Of a stretch of DNA of 64,000 bases, positions 21,015 to 29,699 are shown in pieces. Numbering within the stretch: the stretch's first letter is position 1; each line of letters opens with the position of its first letter. The translations under genes and the position numbers were made by a program. The stretch comes from Curtobacterium sp. MCPF17_002 (GTDB lineage Bacteria > Actinomycetota > Actinomycetes > Actinomycetales > Microbacteriaceae), in NCBI RefSeq assembly GCF_003234115.2, contig NZ_CP126251.1, forward strand, positions 1,364,001 to 1,428,000, written 5' to 3'. The notes under the pieces were generated by a model. It was given only the letters and a program-made list of their open reading frames with translations, was not told the origin of the DNA and did not search any database.

Positions 21015-23122
21015 GCACGGTGTTCACCGACTGGGTCACGGACGGGTTCGCCGTCCGGTTCCGGATCGACCCCCACCAGCCCGTCGCGCTCGTGTCGTTC
21101 GTGGCGGCCGGCGGGGTGCTCGCCGACGGCCCCGACGACCCGCAGCCGCTCGTCGAGCTGACGACCGTCGGGCACGGCCGGTTCCCGGGTGGGTTCCGGC
21201 ACGTCGACTCCACGATCGGGGCGCGACTGCGACCCGTGTCGCATTCGGGGTCCGCAGACGGGACCGACCTGTGGTTCCGGATCGTGCAGGCGGACGCGGC
21301 CACGGGCCTCCAGGCCGAGTCGGTGTTCCGGGCGCGAGCCGGCGTCGCGGCGTTCCGGACGTGGACCGAGGTGTCCACTGAGCGGGGCGAGCACGTCGTG
21401 GACTTCGTGTCCTCGTTCGCGACCGGGGCGTTCCTGACGGACGCGGGCGTCGGTGTCGACGAGTTCGCGCTCACGCACGCCGACAACGACTGGGCGGCGG
21501 AGAGCCGGTGGCGGACCGACGCCGTGCGGGACATCGGGCTCGCGCGCATCGACCGCGAGGCCCAGCACCACCCGCCCCGCAGCCGTGCCGTCGTGCAGAA
21601 CCGCGGGTCGTGGTCGACCGGGGAGGCGCTGCCGATCGGGGTGCTGTCCGCCGCGTCGCCCGCGGCTGTGCCGGCGTCGGCCGGGTCGCCGTCGTACTCG
21701 CTCGTGTGGCAGGTCGAGCACAACGGGCCGTGGCTGTACGAGCTGGGGGAGACCCGGCGGCACGCGTACGTGCTGTGCAGCGGGCCGACCGACCAGGAGC
21801 ACCAGTGGACCACGGTCGTCGCGCCCGGGCAGCCGTTCGTCTCGGTGCCGGTGTCGGTGGGGATCGCGACCTCGGTGTCGTCGGCGTTCGCCGTGCTGAC
21901 GTCGCAGCGGCGGGCGTTCCGCGCGGAGCGGCCAGCGGACCTCGCGTTGCCGCTCGTGTTCAACGACTACATGAACACGCTCATGGGCGACCCGACCACG
22001 GAGAAACTGCTGCCGCTCATCGACGCGGCCGCCGACGCCGGAGCGGACCTGTTCTGCATCGACGCCGGCTGGTACGCCGAGGGGCACTGGTGGGACACCG
22101 TCGGCGCGTGGGAAGAGGCCACGTCGCGGTTCCCGGGCGGGCTGTCCCTCGTGCTCGACCACATCCGTTCGCGCGGGATGCAGGCCGGGCTCTGGCTCGA
22201 GCCCGAGGTGATCGGGATCCACTCGCCGCTCGCGTCGTCGTTGCCGTCGTCCGCCTTCGTGCACCACCACGGTGTGCGGGTCGCCGAACACGGGCGGCAC
22301 CTGCTCGACCTGCGCTCGCCGGAGGCCCGGGCACACCTGGACGCGGTCGTCGACCGGCTGGTCGGGACGCTCGGGGTGACGTTCTTCAAGATGGACTACA
22401 ACACGATGACCAGGCCGTGGTCGGGGTCCCTCGAACACTCGCGTGCGCTGCTCGACTGGCTCGACGACGTGCAGGAGCGGTACCCGGCGTTGCTCATCGA
22501 GAACTGCGCCTCGGGGGCGATGCGGGCGGACTTCGCGATGCTCTCGCGGCTGCACATGCAGTCGACCTCGGACCAGCAGGACCCGGTGCTGTACGCGTCG
22601 ATCGCGGCCGCTGCGCCCGCCGCGATGCTGCCCGAGCAGGCGGGGAACTGGGCGTACCCGGCGCCGTCGATGTCGTCGGACCTGTTCGAGTTCGCGCTCG
22701 TGAACGGGGTGCTCGGGCGGATGTACCTGTCGGGGTACCTCAACGAGATGTCGGCTGCGCAGCGGGCGGTTGTGGCGTCGGCGATCGAGGCGCACCGTGC
22801 CGTCTTGGACGTCATCTCCGCCGCCGTGCCGGTGTGGCCGCTCGGGCTGCCCGGGTGGGAGGACCCCTGGGTGGCGCTCGGGCTGCGGGCTCCTTCCGGG
22901 GAGCTCTTCCTGTCGGTGTGGGCGTTGCCCGGGGCCGGGTCGGCGGTGTCGTTGCCGCTGCCTGACCTCGTCGGGCGGTCGGTCTCGGTGTCGGCCGTGT
23001 TCCCGACATCGCTCGGGGCGTGGGACGTCACGTGGGATGCTGCCGCGGGGGTGCTCCACGTCGCGAACGGCGGTGCGACCCCGACGGCGCGGGTGCTCCG
23101 GATCCGGCCGGAGGGGGCCTGA
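21011..23122 (+). CDS. alpha-galactosidase, glycoside hydrolase family 36 (second copy)
   Basis: 703 aa, clearly diverged from the GH36 at 10406. The TIM barrel includes CIDAGWYAEG, GLWLEPEV, nucleophile Asp about residue 462 in FKMDYNT, ENCASGAMRAD, and acid/base Asp about 521 in STSDQQD. It is translationally coupled to the importer (ATGA overlap with the ATPase). This argues that the importer brings in an alpha-galactoside-bearing oligosaccharide rather than a peptide. No signal peptide. Confidence 0.94.
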   Translation: MSTVFTDWVTDGFAVRFRIDPHQPVALVSFVAAGGVLADGPDDPQPLVELTTVGHGRFPGGFRHVDSTIGARLRPVSHSGSADGTDLWFRIVQADAATGLQAESVFRARAGVAAFRTWTEVSTERGEHVVDFVSSFATGAFLTDAGVGVDEFALTHADNDWAAESRWRTDAVRDIGLARIDREAQHHPPRSRAVVQNRGSWSTGEALPIGVLSAASPAAVPASAGSPSYSLVWQVEHNGPWLYELGETRRHAYVLCSGPTDQEHQWTTVVAPGQPFVSVPVSVGIATSVSSAFAVLTSQRRAFRAERPADLALPLVFNDYMNTLMGDPTTEKLLPLIDAAADAGADLFCIDAGWYAEGHWWDTVGAWEEATSRFPGGLSLVLDHIRSRGMQAGLWLEPEVIGIHSPLASSLPSSAFVHHHGVRVAEHGRHLLDLRSPEARAHLDAVVDRLVGTLGVTFFKMDYNTMTRPWSGSLEHSRALLDWLDDVQERYPALLIENCASGAMRADFAMLSRLHMQSTSDQQDPVLYASIAAAAPAAMLPEQAGNWAYPAPSMSSDLFEFALVNGVLGRMYLSGYLNEMSAAQRAVVASAIEAHRAVLDVISAAVPVWPLGLPGWEDPWVALGLRAPSGELFLSVWALPGAGSAVSLPLPDLVGRSVSVSAVFPTSLGAWDVTWDAAAGVLHVANGGATPTARVLRIRPEGA

Positions 23123-23178
23123 GCGGGGGTGCTGAGCGGGCGCGTGTCGGATGGCAGCCGGTGCGTGTGCGTGGGACG

Positions 23179-23210
23179 GGAGGCGCGGTGCGGGCAGGTG
23201 CCGCGCCTCC
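23179..23210. terminator. hairpin terminator after the importer operon
   Basis: ggaggcgcgg (23179-23188) pairs perfectly with ccgcgcctcc (23201-23210) around a 12-base loop. It lies between the convergent alpha-galactosidase and a small membrane-protein gene. It belongs to the recurrent GGAGGCGCG hairpin class of this window. Confidence 0.72.
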
Positions 23211-23236
23211 TGGCCGGTGGGTGGTGCGGTGCGTCG

Positions 23237-23521
23237 TCAGCGCCAGCTGCGGCGGAGCGCCCGGAACCAGGGCGGGGTGAGCGCCGGCGGCAGGTACCAC
23301 GTCGAACACGCTCCGAGGAGTGCGATCGTCGCGGGGACCCAGAAGAGCCAGTCCGGTCGGTCGGGCATCGCGAGCACGATGCTCACCAGGACGATGCCGA
23401 GGCCGAACCAGAACAGGCCGAAGACCCAGTACGACAGGCCGCCCTTCGCCCAGGCGCGCCAGAGGCCGGTGTAGCCGAGCAGGCCGATGAGCATGCACAC
23501 GGCGCCGATGATCCAGATCAC
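23237..23521 (-). CDS. small membrane protein of the ESX-like cluster
   Basis: 94 aa with about three hydrophobic segments (IIGAVCMLIGLLGYTGLW, WVFGLFWFGLGIVLVSIVLA, WVPATIALLGACSTWY). The GTG start overlaps the upstream stop (GTGA). It is a paralogue of the 101-aa protein at 26361-26666: both share a GLWR-W...FGLFW-GL core. Function unknown. Being last in its operon and repeated on the other strand suggests a fixed role in the module. Confidence 0.75.
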   Translation of the reverse strand: MIWIIGAVCMLIGLLGYTGLWRAWAKGGLSYWVFGLFWFGLGIVLVSIVLAMPDRPDWLFWVPATIALLGACSTWYLPPALTPPWFRALRRSWR

Positions 23522-24282
23522 AGGGCGCTCCAGCTTCGGTCGAGCAGTTGCGGGAGCGCCTCGAACACCCAGTAGGACGGCACGAGCTGCAGTCGTGACC
23601 CGCCGTCCACGCGGATCCGCAGGTGCGACGCCGAGCCCATGAAGACGAGGGGGAGTCCGTCGTCGGACCCCGGCACCGCGATCGACACCGTCGACCACGG
23701 CTCGCGCCAGCGTGCAGCGAGGACGGGGCCGGCGTCGGCGGGGGGATCGACCTCGCGGCCCGCGACCATCGCGTCGACCACGTCGTCCGACACCACCCGC
23801 GACTCGTCGTCGTCCGGGTCGGCCACCGGCCAGAACGGCTCGATGCCCGACCAGGCGACCAGTCGCGCCACGGCTGCGGTGAACGGGAGGAGGTCGATCG
23901 TCTCGTTGTCGTCGTGCACCGTGCGGACGACAGCGTCGGGGCCGCTCGCCCAGCACGACCACGTCGTCGTCCCGGAACGGTCGACGCGTTCGGCCGCGAG
24001 GGTGCGACCCGCCCGCTCGACGATGCCGGCGATGGTCGTCGCGGTGTCGCTCGCGCCGCCGAACCGGCCGAGCAGGCCGGCCTCGCGCAGTGCCGTGGCG
24101 GCCGGGGTGTTGCGCTTCGCCGCGGAGACGAGTCCGCGTCCGCGGAGGTCGAACAGCGCCTGGAGGGCACCGGACGGCAGCGTGAACGCCGGTTCGGGGA
24201 GCGGTTGCCCCTGTGCCTGGTCGAGGCGCTCGAGGGGCTGACCGGCGTACTGCGTGGCGAACGAGTCGAGGAGGTGGTTCAC
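23518..24282 (-). CDS. EspG-like hypothetical protein
   Basis: 254 aa, soluble. Residues about 35-75 (ALQALFDLRGRGLV...GLLGRFGG) and the later TTTWSCWASGPDAVVRTVHD segment follow the pattern of ESX secretion-associated EspG-type chaperones, which bind secreted helical substrates. This is a pattern match, not a search result. It is a paralogue of the C-terminal half of the 26663-27823 protein (shared RGLV...G-GRFGG). The GTG start overlaps the upstream stop, and its own stop overlaps the next start. Confidence 0.7.
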   Translation of the reverse strand: MNHLLDSFATQYAGQPLERLDQAQGQPLPEPAFTLPSGALQALFDLRGRGLVSAAKRNTPAATALREAGLLGRFGGASDTATTIAGIVERAGRTLAAERVDRSGTTTWSCWASGPDAVVRTVHDDNETIDLLPFTAAVARLVAWSGIEPFWPVADPDDDESRVVSDDVVDAMVAGREVDPPADAGPVLAARWREPWSTVSIAVPGSDDGLPLVFMGSASHLRIRVDGGSRLQLVPSYWVFEALPQLLDRSWSAL

Positions 24283-24782
24283 GCGAGGACCTCCAGGGTG
24301 CTGAGGACGGCGATCGAGTCGAACGTTCCGACCAGTGCCGCGTAGGCGTCGAGGCCGGCGCTGCACGTGAGGTCGATGCGGCTCCCGCCCTTCGTCCCGG
24401 TGAACTTCGTCACGGCGACCGTCACGCCGTCGTACTCGTAGAGGAACTGCATCCGGCGGTCGAACGGGCCCTGGGGCCAGGGCGTCACGGAGACGACGTG
24501 CGACCAGGGCATCATCGCGCGGGCCTCGGCGATCGCGTTCGACGAGTCGGCGACGATGTCCCCGGCGGACTCGACCACCGAGAGCACAGCGTTCTCGCGG
24601 AATGCGACGTCTGGATCGGCGGACGGTCCCGGTCGGACCACGGCGAGCGCACCGGTGCGGTCGTCGTCGATCCAGTCCGCCGGCACGTGCAGCCCACCGA
24701 TGGAGGTCTCGCGAACACGCCAGCCGACGATGTCTGCGCTCATACCCAGATCTGCGCTCACACCCTGATCTGCGCCGCTCAT
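24279..24782 (-). CDS. LpqN/LpqT-like hypothetical protein
   Basis: 167 aa. The sequence (GGLHVPADWIDDD, RENAVLSVVE, RIDLTCSAGLDAY) resembles the single-domain LpqN-type fold often found beside ESX genes; no lipobox is present here. It is a paralogue of the N-terminal half of the 26663-27823 protein. The ATG at 24782 overlaps the upstream stop (ATGA). The first 13 codons come from a repeated start-like unit, so GTG 24761 and ATG 24743 are also possible starts. Confidence 0.7.
   Translation of the reverse strand: MSGADQGVSADLGMSADIVGWRVRETSIGGLHVPADWIDDDRTGALAVVRPGPSADPDVAFRENAVLSVVESAGDIVADSSNAIAEARAMMPWSHVVSVTPWPQGPFDRRMQFLYEYDGVTVAVTKFTGTKGGSRIDLTCSAGLDAYAALVGTFDSIAVLSTLEVLA
24730..24782 (-). 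repeat. three start-like 18-21 bp repeats at the LpqN-like gene start
   Basis: On the minus strand, three units each begin with ATG or GTG followed by agcgcagat (first copy with a 3-base insertion), at 24782, 24761 and 24743. They encode SGADQGV, SADLGM and SADIVG. Each carries an in-frame start codon. Confidence 0.65.
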
Positions 24783-25954
24783 CCCGTGATCTTGTCCCAT
24801 AGTCCCTTGGCCGCTTCGCCGATCTCCTCGCCGACCCCGCTCCCGACGATACCGCCGACGATGCCGCCCACGATGCCTCCGATCGCCGTGCCCGGACCGG
24901 GGAACACGCTGCCGATGGTGGCGCCGATCTCTGCACCGACGATCGCGCCGCCCCACGCGCCGGCCGCAGACGAGCCGCCGACGATGACGGCGTTCTCCGT
25001 CGCGCTCGCCTGCTTCTCGCCCTCGGTCCACTCGGGGTGGGTCTGCGAGTCCTCCTGGTACTGGTCGGCGTACGCGGAGCCGATGGTGAGCACCGTCCCC
25101 GCGACACCGAGTGCCCGCCCGCCGACCTCGGCGACCTTGGGCAGCGCGGACTTCGTCGCGCCGTCGTCCCACACCATCGAGAAGTGGTTCTTCGTCGTCA
25201 CGTCGGGTTCCGGCTGCGTGATGAACGACTGCGCCGTGTGCTCCGGGAGCAAGAAGGTGCTCCCCGGACGTGTGGCGAACGACGTTCCCTTCCACTCCAG
25301 GACCGGCTGGACCTTGATGGTGTCGAGCGACCGGGTCTCCACGGCGATCTCGAGCCGACGGACACGGTTCGTGGCTTCCTCGGCGAGACCGATCGCCGTT
25401 CCCGACGGTTCGCCAGCCGCTGCGTCGACCACGTTCCGGATCTGCGTGACACCGGCGTACTTGGCGAGCGAACGGAGTCCGCTGGCGCAGTCGGCGTCCG
25501 CTGCTTCGACATCGGCGTTGAACGTCCGGACGCGTCCAGCGAGGTCGGTCGTGGCGCTCGCGAGAGCGTCGGCCTGCGTCCCGTCGGGGTCCGAGTCAGC
25601 TGGGGCGTCGGCGGCGTCGCGCACCGCGGTGTCGTGCGAGCTGATGTCCGACACGAGGGTCGCCCGGCGTGTGGCGAGGTCGGCCAGGACCGTGGCGTAC
25701 GCGTCGAGCACGCGCTGGACCTGCTGGACGTCACCCGCGACGATCGCCGCGACGGCCTTGGGTGCATCCATCGCCACGTGCACCCTGCCGGCCTCCGGTG
25801 CCTGGTAGACCCCGGGTGCCGACAACCCTGCCCAGCCCGTCGCGACCGCGTCGGTCGCTTCAGTGGTCTGCGTCGCGATCGCGGCGAACGCCGCCGAGGC
25901 CTCACTGACCGCGGCCGCGTCCGGGAGCATCGCCGGCGTCCCGATCGTCGTCAT
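24779..25954 (-). CDS. putative ESX-type large substrate/effector with glycine-zipper C-terminus
   Basis: 391 aa. The N-terminal 230 residues are Ala-rich and helical, free of Cys except one, like the LXG/WXG-type N-domains of type VII effectors. A central region has little similarity that I recognise. The C-terminus (about 325-385) holds a glycine zipper (GAIVGAEIGATIGS, GGIVGGIVGGIVGSG) able to insert in membranes. The ATG overlaps the stop of the 110-aa partner. A toxin role is inferred only from layout. It could also be a structural export partner. Confidence 0.65.
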   Translation of the reverse strand: MTTIGTPAMLPDAAAVSEASAAFAAIATQTTEATDAVATGWAGLSAPGVYQAPEAGRVHVAMDAPKAVAAIVAGDVQQVQRVLDAYATVLADLATRRATLVSDISSHDTAVRDAADAPADSDPDGTQADALASATTDLAGRVRTFNADVEAADADCASGLRSLAKYAGVTQIRNVVDAAAGEPSGTAIGLAEEATNRVRRLEIAVETRSLDTIKVQPVLEWKGTSFATRPGSTFLLPEHTAQSFITQPEPDVTTKNHFSMVWDDGATKSALPKVAEVGGRALGVAGTVLTIGSAYADQYQEDSQTHPEWTEGEKQASATENAVIVGGSSAAGAWGGAIVGAEIGATIGSVFPGPGTAIGGIVGGIVGGIVGSGVGEEIGEAAKGLWDKITG

Positions 25955-26283
25955 TCGTCCCCACCCCACTCGACATCGGCCACGTGCCGGTTCGCGTTCG
26001 TCGCCATCTCCTCGTCGCCACGCTCGTAGGCGGCGATGGCGGAGCGGGTCGCAGCGATCGCGGTGCTCACCTGCTGCTTCGCCGCCACGATGTCGACGCC
26101 GAGCGGATCGATCGCCAGGTCCGCCAGCGCCGCAGCGCTCTGCGTCCCGCCGCGGACCGCGCCGATCGCCTGTCCGATCGCGGACTCCATCGTCCGCGTC
26201 GCCGTGGCGATCCCTTCGGCGTCGGACTCCGCCTGCGTGATGATCGCGCGGGCCTGGCCCGGTTCGATCTGCCAGCTCGTCAT
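25951..26283 (-). CDS. small helical WXG100-like protein
   Basis: 110 aa, almost wholly helical, no Cys. It opens MTSWQIEPGQARAIITQ and ends with a conserved-looking EWGGDE. Size, position as first gene and pairing with a larger helical protein fit WXG100/ESAT-6-like or DUF6507-like partners of type VII systems. The canonical central WxG is not seen, so the assignment is tentative. It starts 78 bases from the divergent gene. Confidence 0.65.
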   Translation of the reverse strand: MTSWQIEPGQARAIITQAESDAEGIATATRTMESAIGQAIGAVRGGTQSAAALADLAIDPLGVDIVAAKQQVSTAIAATRSAIAAYERGDEEMATNANRHVADVEWGGDE

Positions 26284-26295
26284 GTTCTCCCCCGG

Positions 26296-26325
26296 TTCGA
26301 TGACTGTGCCTCACGACCATACGAT
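26296..26325 (+). promoter_or_regulatory. candidate promoter in the divergent ESX-like intergenic region
   Basis: ttcgat (26296-26301) and tacgat (26320-26325), spacing 18, lie upstream of the GTG at 26361. The 77-base region serves genes on both strands. The match is modest. Confidence 0.3.
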
Positions 26326-26360
26326 GGGGGTGCTACGGGTGCAAAACAGGGGAGCAGAAC

Positions 26361-26666
26361 GTGGGCGCAGCGGTCTGGCTGATCGTGATCGGAGGCGTGT
26401 TCGTCGTCCTCGGCGGACTCGCGTACGCAGGACTCTGGCGGTCGTGGATGCGACGGAGTACACCGTCGATGCCCTTCGGCCTGTTCTGGATCGGCCTGGC
26501 GCTCGCTTGCGAAGGGGTCGCGGCGTTCTTCTTCAACGGGCCCGTGGCGCTCGCCCTCGTCTTGATGCTGGCGTTCGTGCTGTGCGGTGTGCTCGGGATG
26601 TGGTTGCTGTTCGATGGTGCACGGTGGGCCACACCGCGGTGGTCACGACGGGCGGCTCGCCGATGA
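26361..26666 (+). CDS. small membrane protein, paralogue of 23237-23521
   Basis: 101 aa with three to four hydrophobic segments (VWLIVIGGVFVVLGGLAYAGLW, PFGLFWIGLALACEGVAAFFF, LMLAFVLCGVLGMWLLF). It has a GTG start with aggggag upstream. The GLWRSW...FGLFW core matches the minus-strand small membrane protein. The stop overlaps the next ATG. Function unknown. Confidence 0.75.
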   Translation: MGAAVWLIVIGGVFVVLGGLAYAGLWRSWMRRSTPSMPFGLFWIGLALACEGVAAFFFNGPVALALVLMLAFVLCGVLGMWLLFDGARWATPRWSRRAARR

Positions 26667-27823
26667 GCCGGCACGTGCCGTGGGACCCCTGGCCCGACGT
26701 GCGCTGGGATGCGCTTGCCGTCGTCGGCGGTCTCGTGCTCGAGGTGCCCGAGGGCTGGACGGTCAGCGAAGTCGGATCCGGCGTCCGGCTCGACCGAGAA
26801 GACGACGCGCTGTCCATCGACGTGCGGCGACTCTCCGGCGACCCGGCTGCCGAGATCATCCGCCGAGTCGAGGACCGACCGGACGCCCTGGTGCTCGAAG
26901 CCACCGCCGACCGCGTCCTCGTCGCCCTGCCCGAGGCGGACGACGTCGTCATCCGTGACCTCCGGACCCTGCGCGACGTGCGGGTCGAGGTCACCGTGGA
27001 GTGCTCGGCCCGTGACTGGCCGGATGCCGCCGTGGTCGTCGACGGGATGCTCGACTCGCGGTGGCGCCAGGCCCCCGACGAGCCGACGACCAGGAACCGA
27101 AGGGTCGCCGCAGCGGCAGCCCCTGGCCCGACCCTGCCGTGGCGTACGCCCGACGGGGTGCTCGACCACCTCGTACGGTTCCGGGACCGCGGCTTGGTGC
27201 CGGCATCTGCGCGGCGATCCGAGGCAGGAGTCGCCGCGCGCGAACTCGGGTTCGTCGGCCGCTTCGGAGGGGTCACGGAAAAGGGTGACGAACTCGTCGG
27301 TCCGGTGGTCGACCACGACGCACTGCTCGTCGTCGAGTCGAGCGACCCCGCGAGCGACACCCCGCCACAGCGCTGGGCGTGCTGGCTGCAGGGCCAGAAG
27401 TGCGTCGTGCGGGCGTCGCAGGACGACGGCTCGGAGGCCCTCGGGATCGTGCGGCCGGGCTCGCTCGTGGCGCACCTGCTCCAGTGGCTCGACATCGACC
27501 CCGTCGACTCGGTCGGTGTCGGCGAGCCGGTGACGATCACGACGGCGCAGTACGAGGACCGCTCCGGTCCGTGCCCGAGCGACGTCGAGTGGTTCCAGCG
27601 CGCCTGGGCCGCACCGCGGTGGCAGTTGGTCAACGGTTGGAGTCACCAGGCGGGGAAGGGCGTGCACGGGATGATCGTGCCGGGCGTCGGTGCGCTGACG
27701 TGGGAACGCGGTGAGGACACGATCACGCTCCGCCCCGAAGACACTGCGGTGATCGTCCGCTCGGCGATCGAGGGCGTCAACGCCTTCGTCGCGGTGACCA
27801 GCGGGGCGCAGTCGCAGCGCTGA
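26663..27823 (+). CDS. LpqN-like/EspG-like fusion protein
   Basis: 386 aa. The first about 130 residues (GGLVLEVPEGWTVSE, VTVECSARDWPDA) match the 167-aa LpqN-like protein of the minus strand. Residues about 165-250 (LVRFRDRGLVPASARRSEAG, LGFVGRFGG, RWACWLQGQKCVVRASQD) match the 254-aa EspG-like protein. The two separate minus-strand genes are therefore one gene here. A C-terminal 100-residue part has no counterpart I can name. The stop abuts the stop of the convergent response-regulator gene. Confidence 0.72.
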   Translation: MSRHVPWDPWPDVRWDALAVVGGLVLEVPEGWTVSEVGSGVRLDREDDALSIDVRRLSGDPAAEIIRRVEDRPDALVLEATADRVLVALPEADDVVIRDLRTLRDVRVEVTVECSARDWPDAAVVVDGMLDSRWRQAPDEPTTRNRRVAAAAAPGPTLPWRTPDGVLDHLVRFRDRGLVPASARRSEAGVAARELGFVGRFGGVTEKGDELVGPVVDHDALLVVESSDPASDTPPQRWACWLQGQKCVVRASQDDGSEALGIVRPGSLVAHLLQWLDIDPVDSVGVGEPVTITTAQYEDRSGPCPSDVEWFQRAWAAPRWQLVNGWSHQAGKGVHGMIVPGVGALTWERGEDTITLRPEDTAVIVRSAIEGVNAFVAVTSGAQSQR

Positions 27824-28450
27824 TCAGCGGAGCAGGCCGAGCTCCATCGCGCGGGTCACCGCCCGCGTCCGGTCGTTCACGCCGAGCTTCTCGAACACGT
27901 GCCCGAGGTGCGTCTTCACCGTCGTCTCGCTGAGGAAGAGCGTGCGGCCGATCGCCGGGTTCGAGTTGCCCTGCGCGACGAGCTGCAGGACCTCGAGCTC
28001 GCGCGGCGACAGGGCCGGACCGGCAGCAGGCCTGCCCGTGGTGCGGCGGACGAGCGCCGCGGCCGCCGAGGGAGCGAGCGCCGTCTCGCCCCGGGCCGTG
28101 GCACGGAGCCCCGCCAGGATCTCGGACTCCGGCGCGGCCTTCAGCAGGTACCCGGCAGCGCCGGCCTCGATCGCGGCGAGGATCTGGTCGTCGGACTCGT
28201 AGGTGGTCAGGATGAGCACGCGGATCGACGGCTCGCGGGCCAGGATCCGTGCGGTCGCCGCGTCGCCGTTCAGCCCCGGCATGCGGAGGTCCATCAGGAC
28301 GACGTCCGGCCGCTCGGCGAGGGTGATCGCCACGGCTGATTCGCCGTCGCTCGCCTGCCCGACCACCTCGACGTCGTCGGCGTCCTGCAGCAACGCGACG
28401 ATCCCGGCGCGGACGATCGGGTGGTCGTCCGCGACGACGACACGGATCAC
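27824..28450 (-). CDS. NarL/LuxR-type response regulator
   Basis: 208 aa. The receiver domain has acidic pair D8-D9, phosphorylation site D54 (VVLMDLRMPG) and K104-type Lys in YLLKAAPE. The LuxR helix-turn-helix is at about 143-205 (LSPRELEVLQLVAQGNSNPAIG...SETTVKTHLGHVFEKLG). The GTG start overlaps the kinase stop (GTGA). It probably controls the ABC exporter of the same operon. Confidence 0.94.
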   Translation of the reverse strand: MIRVVVADDHPIVRAGIVALLQDADDVEVVGQASDGESAVAITLAERPDVVLMDLRMPGLNGDAATARILAREPSIRVLILTTYESDDQILAAIEAGAAGYLLKAAPESEILAGLRATARGETALAPSAAAALVRRTTGRPAAGPALSPRELEVLQLVAQGNSNPAIGRTLFLSETTVKTHLGHVFEKLGVNDRTRAVTRAMELGLLR

Positions 28451-29697
28451 CGTCTCGCCGCCGTCACGGGGACGGTGACCGCCTGGAGGCGCGGCTCGGC
28501 CCCGGTGGGCAGCGACACCTCGACGACGGTGCCACGTCCGACATCGCTCGTGATCGTGCAGGTCCCGCCCGCGAGGGCGAGCCGCTCGCGCAGTCCGCGC
28601 AGGCCGTGGCCCGCGGTCGGGACGGACGGGTCGAATCCGACCCCGTCGTCCGCGACCCGGAGCCCGACCTGCTCGGCTGCCACGTGCAGTGCGACGTGCG
28701 CCGAGGCGGCGCGGGCGTGTGCGCGGACGTTGGCCAGGGCCTCTTGCCCGGCGCGCAGCAGGACCACCTGGGTGTCGCGGTCGAGCACGCAGTCGGGGGC
28801 GTCGACCGAGACGGCGATGCCGGTCTCGCGGGTGAAGCGTTCGCCGAGTCGGTGCAGGGCGGCGCCGAGGCCGTCGCCGGCGACCCCGGCAGCGCCGGCG
28901 GCGACGAGGGTGCGGGATTCCTCGAGGGCCGCGCGCGCAGACTCTTCGAGGATGGTGAGCCGTTCGTCCAGGCGGTCGACGCGGTCCGCGGCGAGGTCGC
29001 CCCGGGCGCGTTCGGTGAGCATGACGATGCCGGCGAGGTTCTGCGCGACGGTGTCGTGGAGCTCGCGGGCCAAGCGTTCGCGCTCGGACGTGACGCCCGC
29101 GTGACGGTGGGCCTCGGCGAGGGAGTCCTGCGTGGCGCGCAGCTCTTCGACGAGCTGTCGGCGCTCCTCGGACAGATCGGCGACGCTCGAGATCCACACG
29201 CCCATCGCGCACGCGCCGATCACGCTGATGCCCTCGATGAGGATGGTGCTGACCAGGGCGTCCGGGCCGCTCGAGACCTGCAGGCCGATGCCGCTCGCCA
29301 CTCCGACCGCGACGGACAGCAGGATCGCGGTGCGGATGCGCTCGGACTGCACCCAGACCAGGGGGAAGACGATGCACTGCACGAACGCGGTGCTCGGGAC
29401 GACCGCCGGCAGGACGAGCGCTGCGGCGACGACGAGGGGCAGGAACGCGGTAGCGGCGCGGGCGTCGTCGTAGCCGCGGTGGCCGAATGCGGCGTAGGCC
29501 ACGACGAGCACCACGATCGCGGTGTACGCGGGCCACCGGGTCGCCCACGGTGACCACCCGAACGCGGTGATCACGGCGGTGAGGACCATCGTGCCCGCGA
29601 AGAAGACGTGCAACCACCGGTTGCGCACCCACGTCTCGCCGCTCATGCGCCCAGCATCCCATCCAGCCGGCGACTGCCGACGGTTCTCCACAGGCAT
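28447..29697 (-). CDS. two-component sensor histidine kinase, NarX/DesK type
   Basis: 416 aa. Five or six membrane segments lie at about residues 20-165, followed by a coiled coil, the HisKA_3 dimerisation domain with phospho-acceptor His about 214 in ARELHDTVAQN, and a HATPase domain (DDGVGFDP, GHGLRGLRERL). The start 29697 is chosen for aaggac upstream and its near-contact with the permease stop; 29646 is an alternative that would still keep all helices. The signal sensed is unknown; small ligands or envelope stress are usual for this class. Confidence 0.92.
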   Translation of the reverse strand: MPVENRRQSPAGWDAGRMSGETWVRNRWLHVFFAGTMVLTAVITAFGWSPWATRWPAYTAIVVLVVAYAAFGHRGYDDARAATAFLPLVVAAALVLPAVVPSTAFVQCIVFPLVWVQSERIRTAILLSVAVGVASGIGLQVSSGPDALVSTILIEGISVIGACAMGVWISSVADLSEERRQLVEELRATQDSLAEAHRHAGVTSERERLARELHDTVAQNLAGIVMLTERARGDLAADRVDRLDERLTILEESARAALEESRTLVAAGAAGVAGDGLGAALHRLGERFTRETGIAVSVDAPDCVLDRDTQVVLLRAGQEALANVRAHARAASAHVALHVAAEQVGLRVADDGVGFDPSVPTAGHGLRGLRERLALAGGTCTITSDVGRGTVVEVSLPTGAEPRLQAVTVPVTAARR

Positions 29698-29699
29698 GA

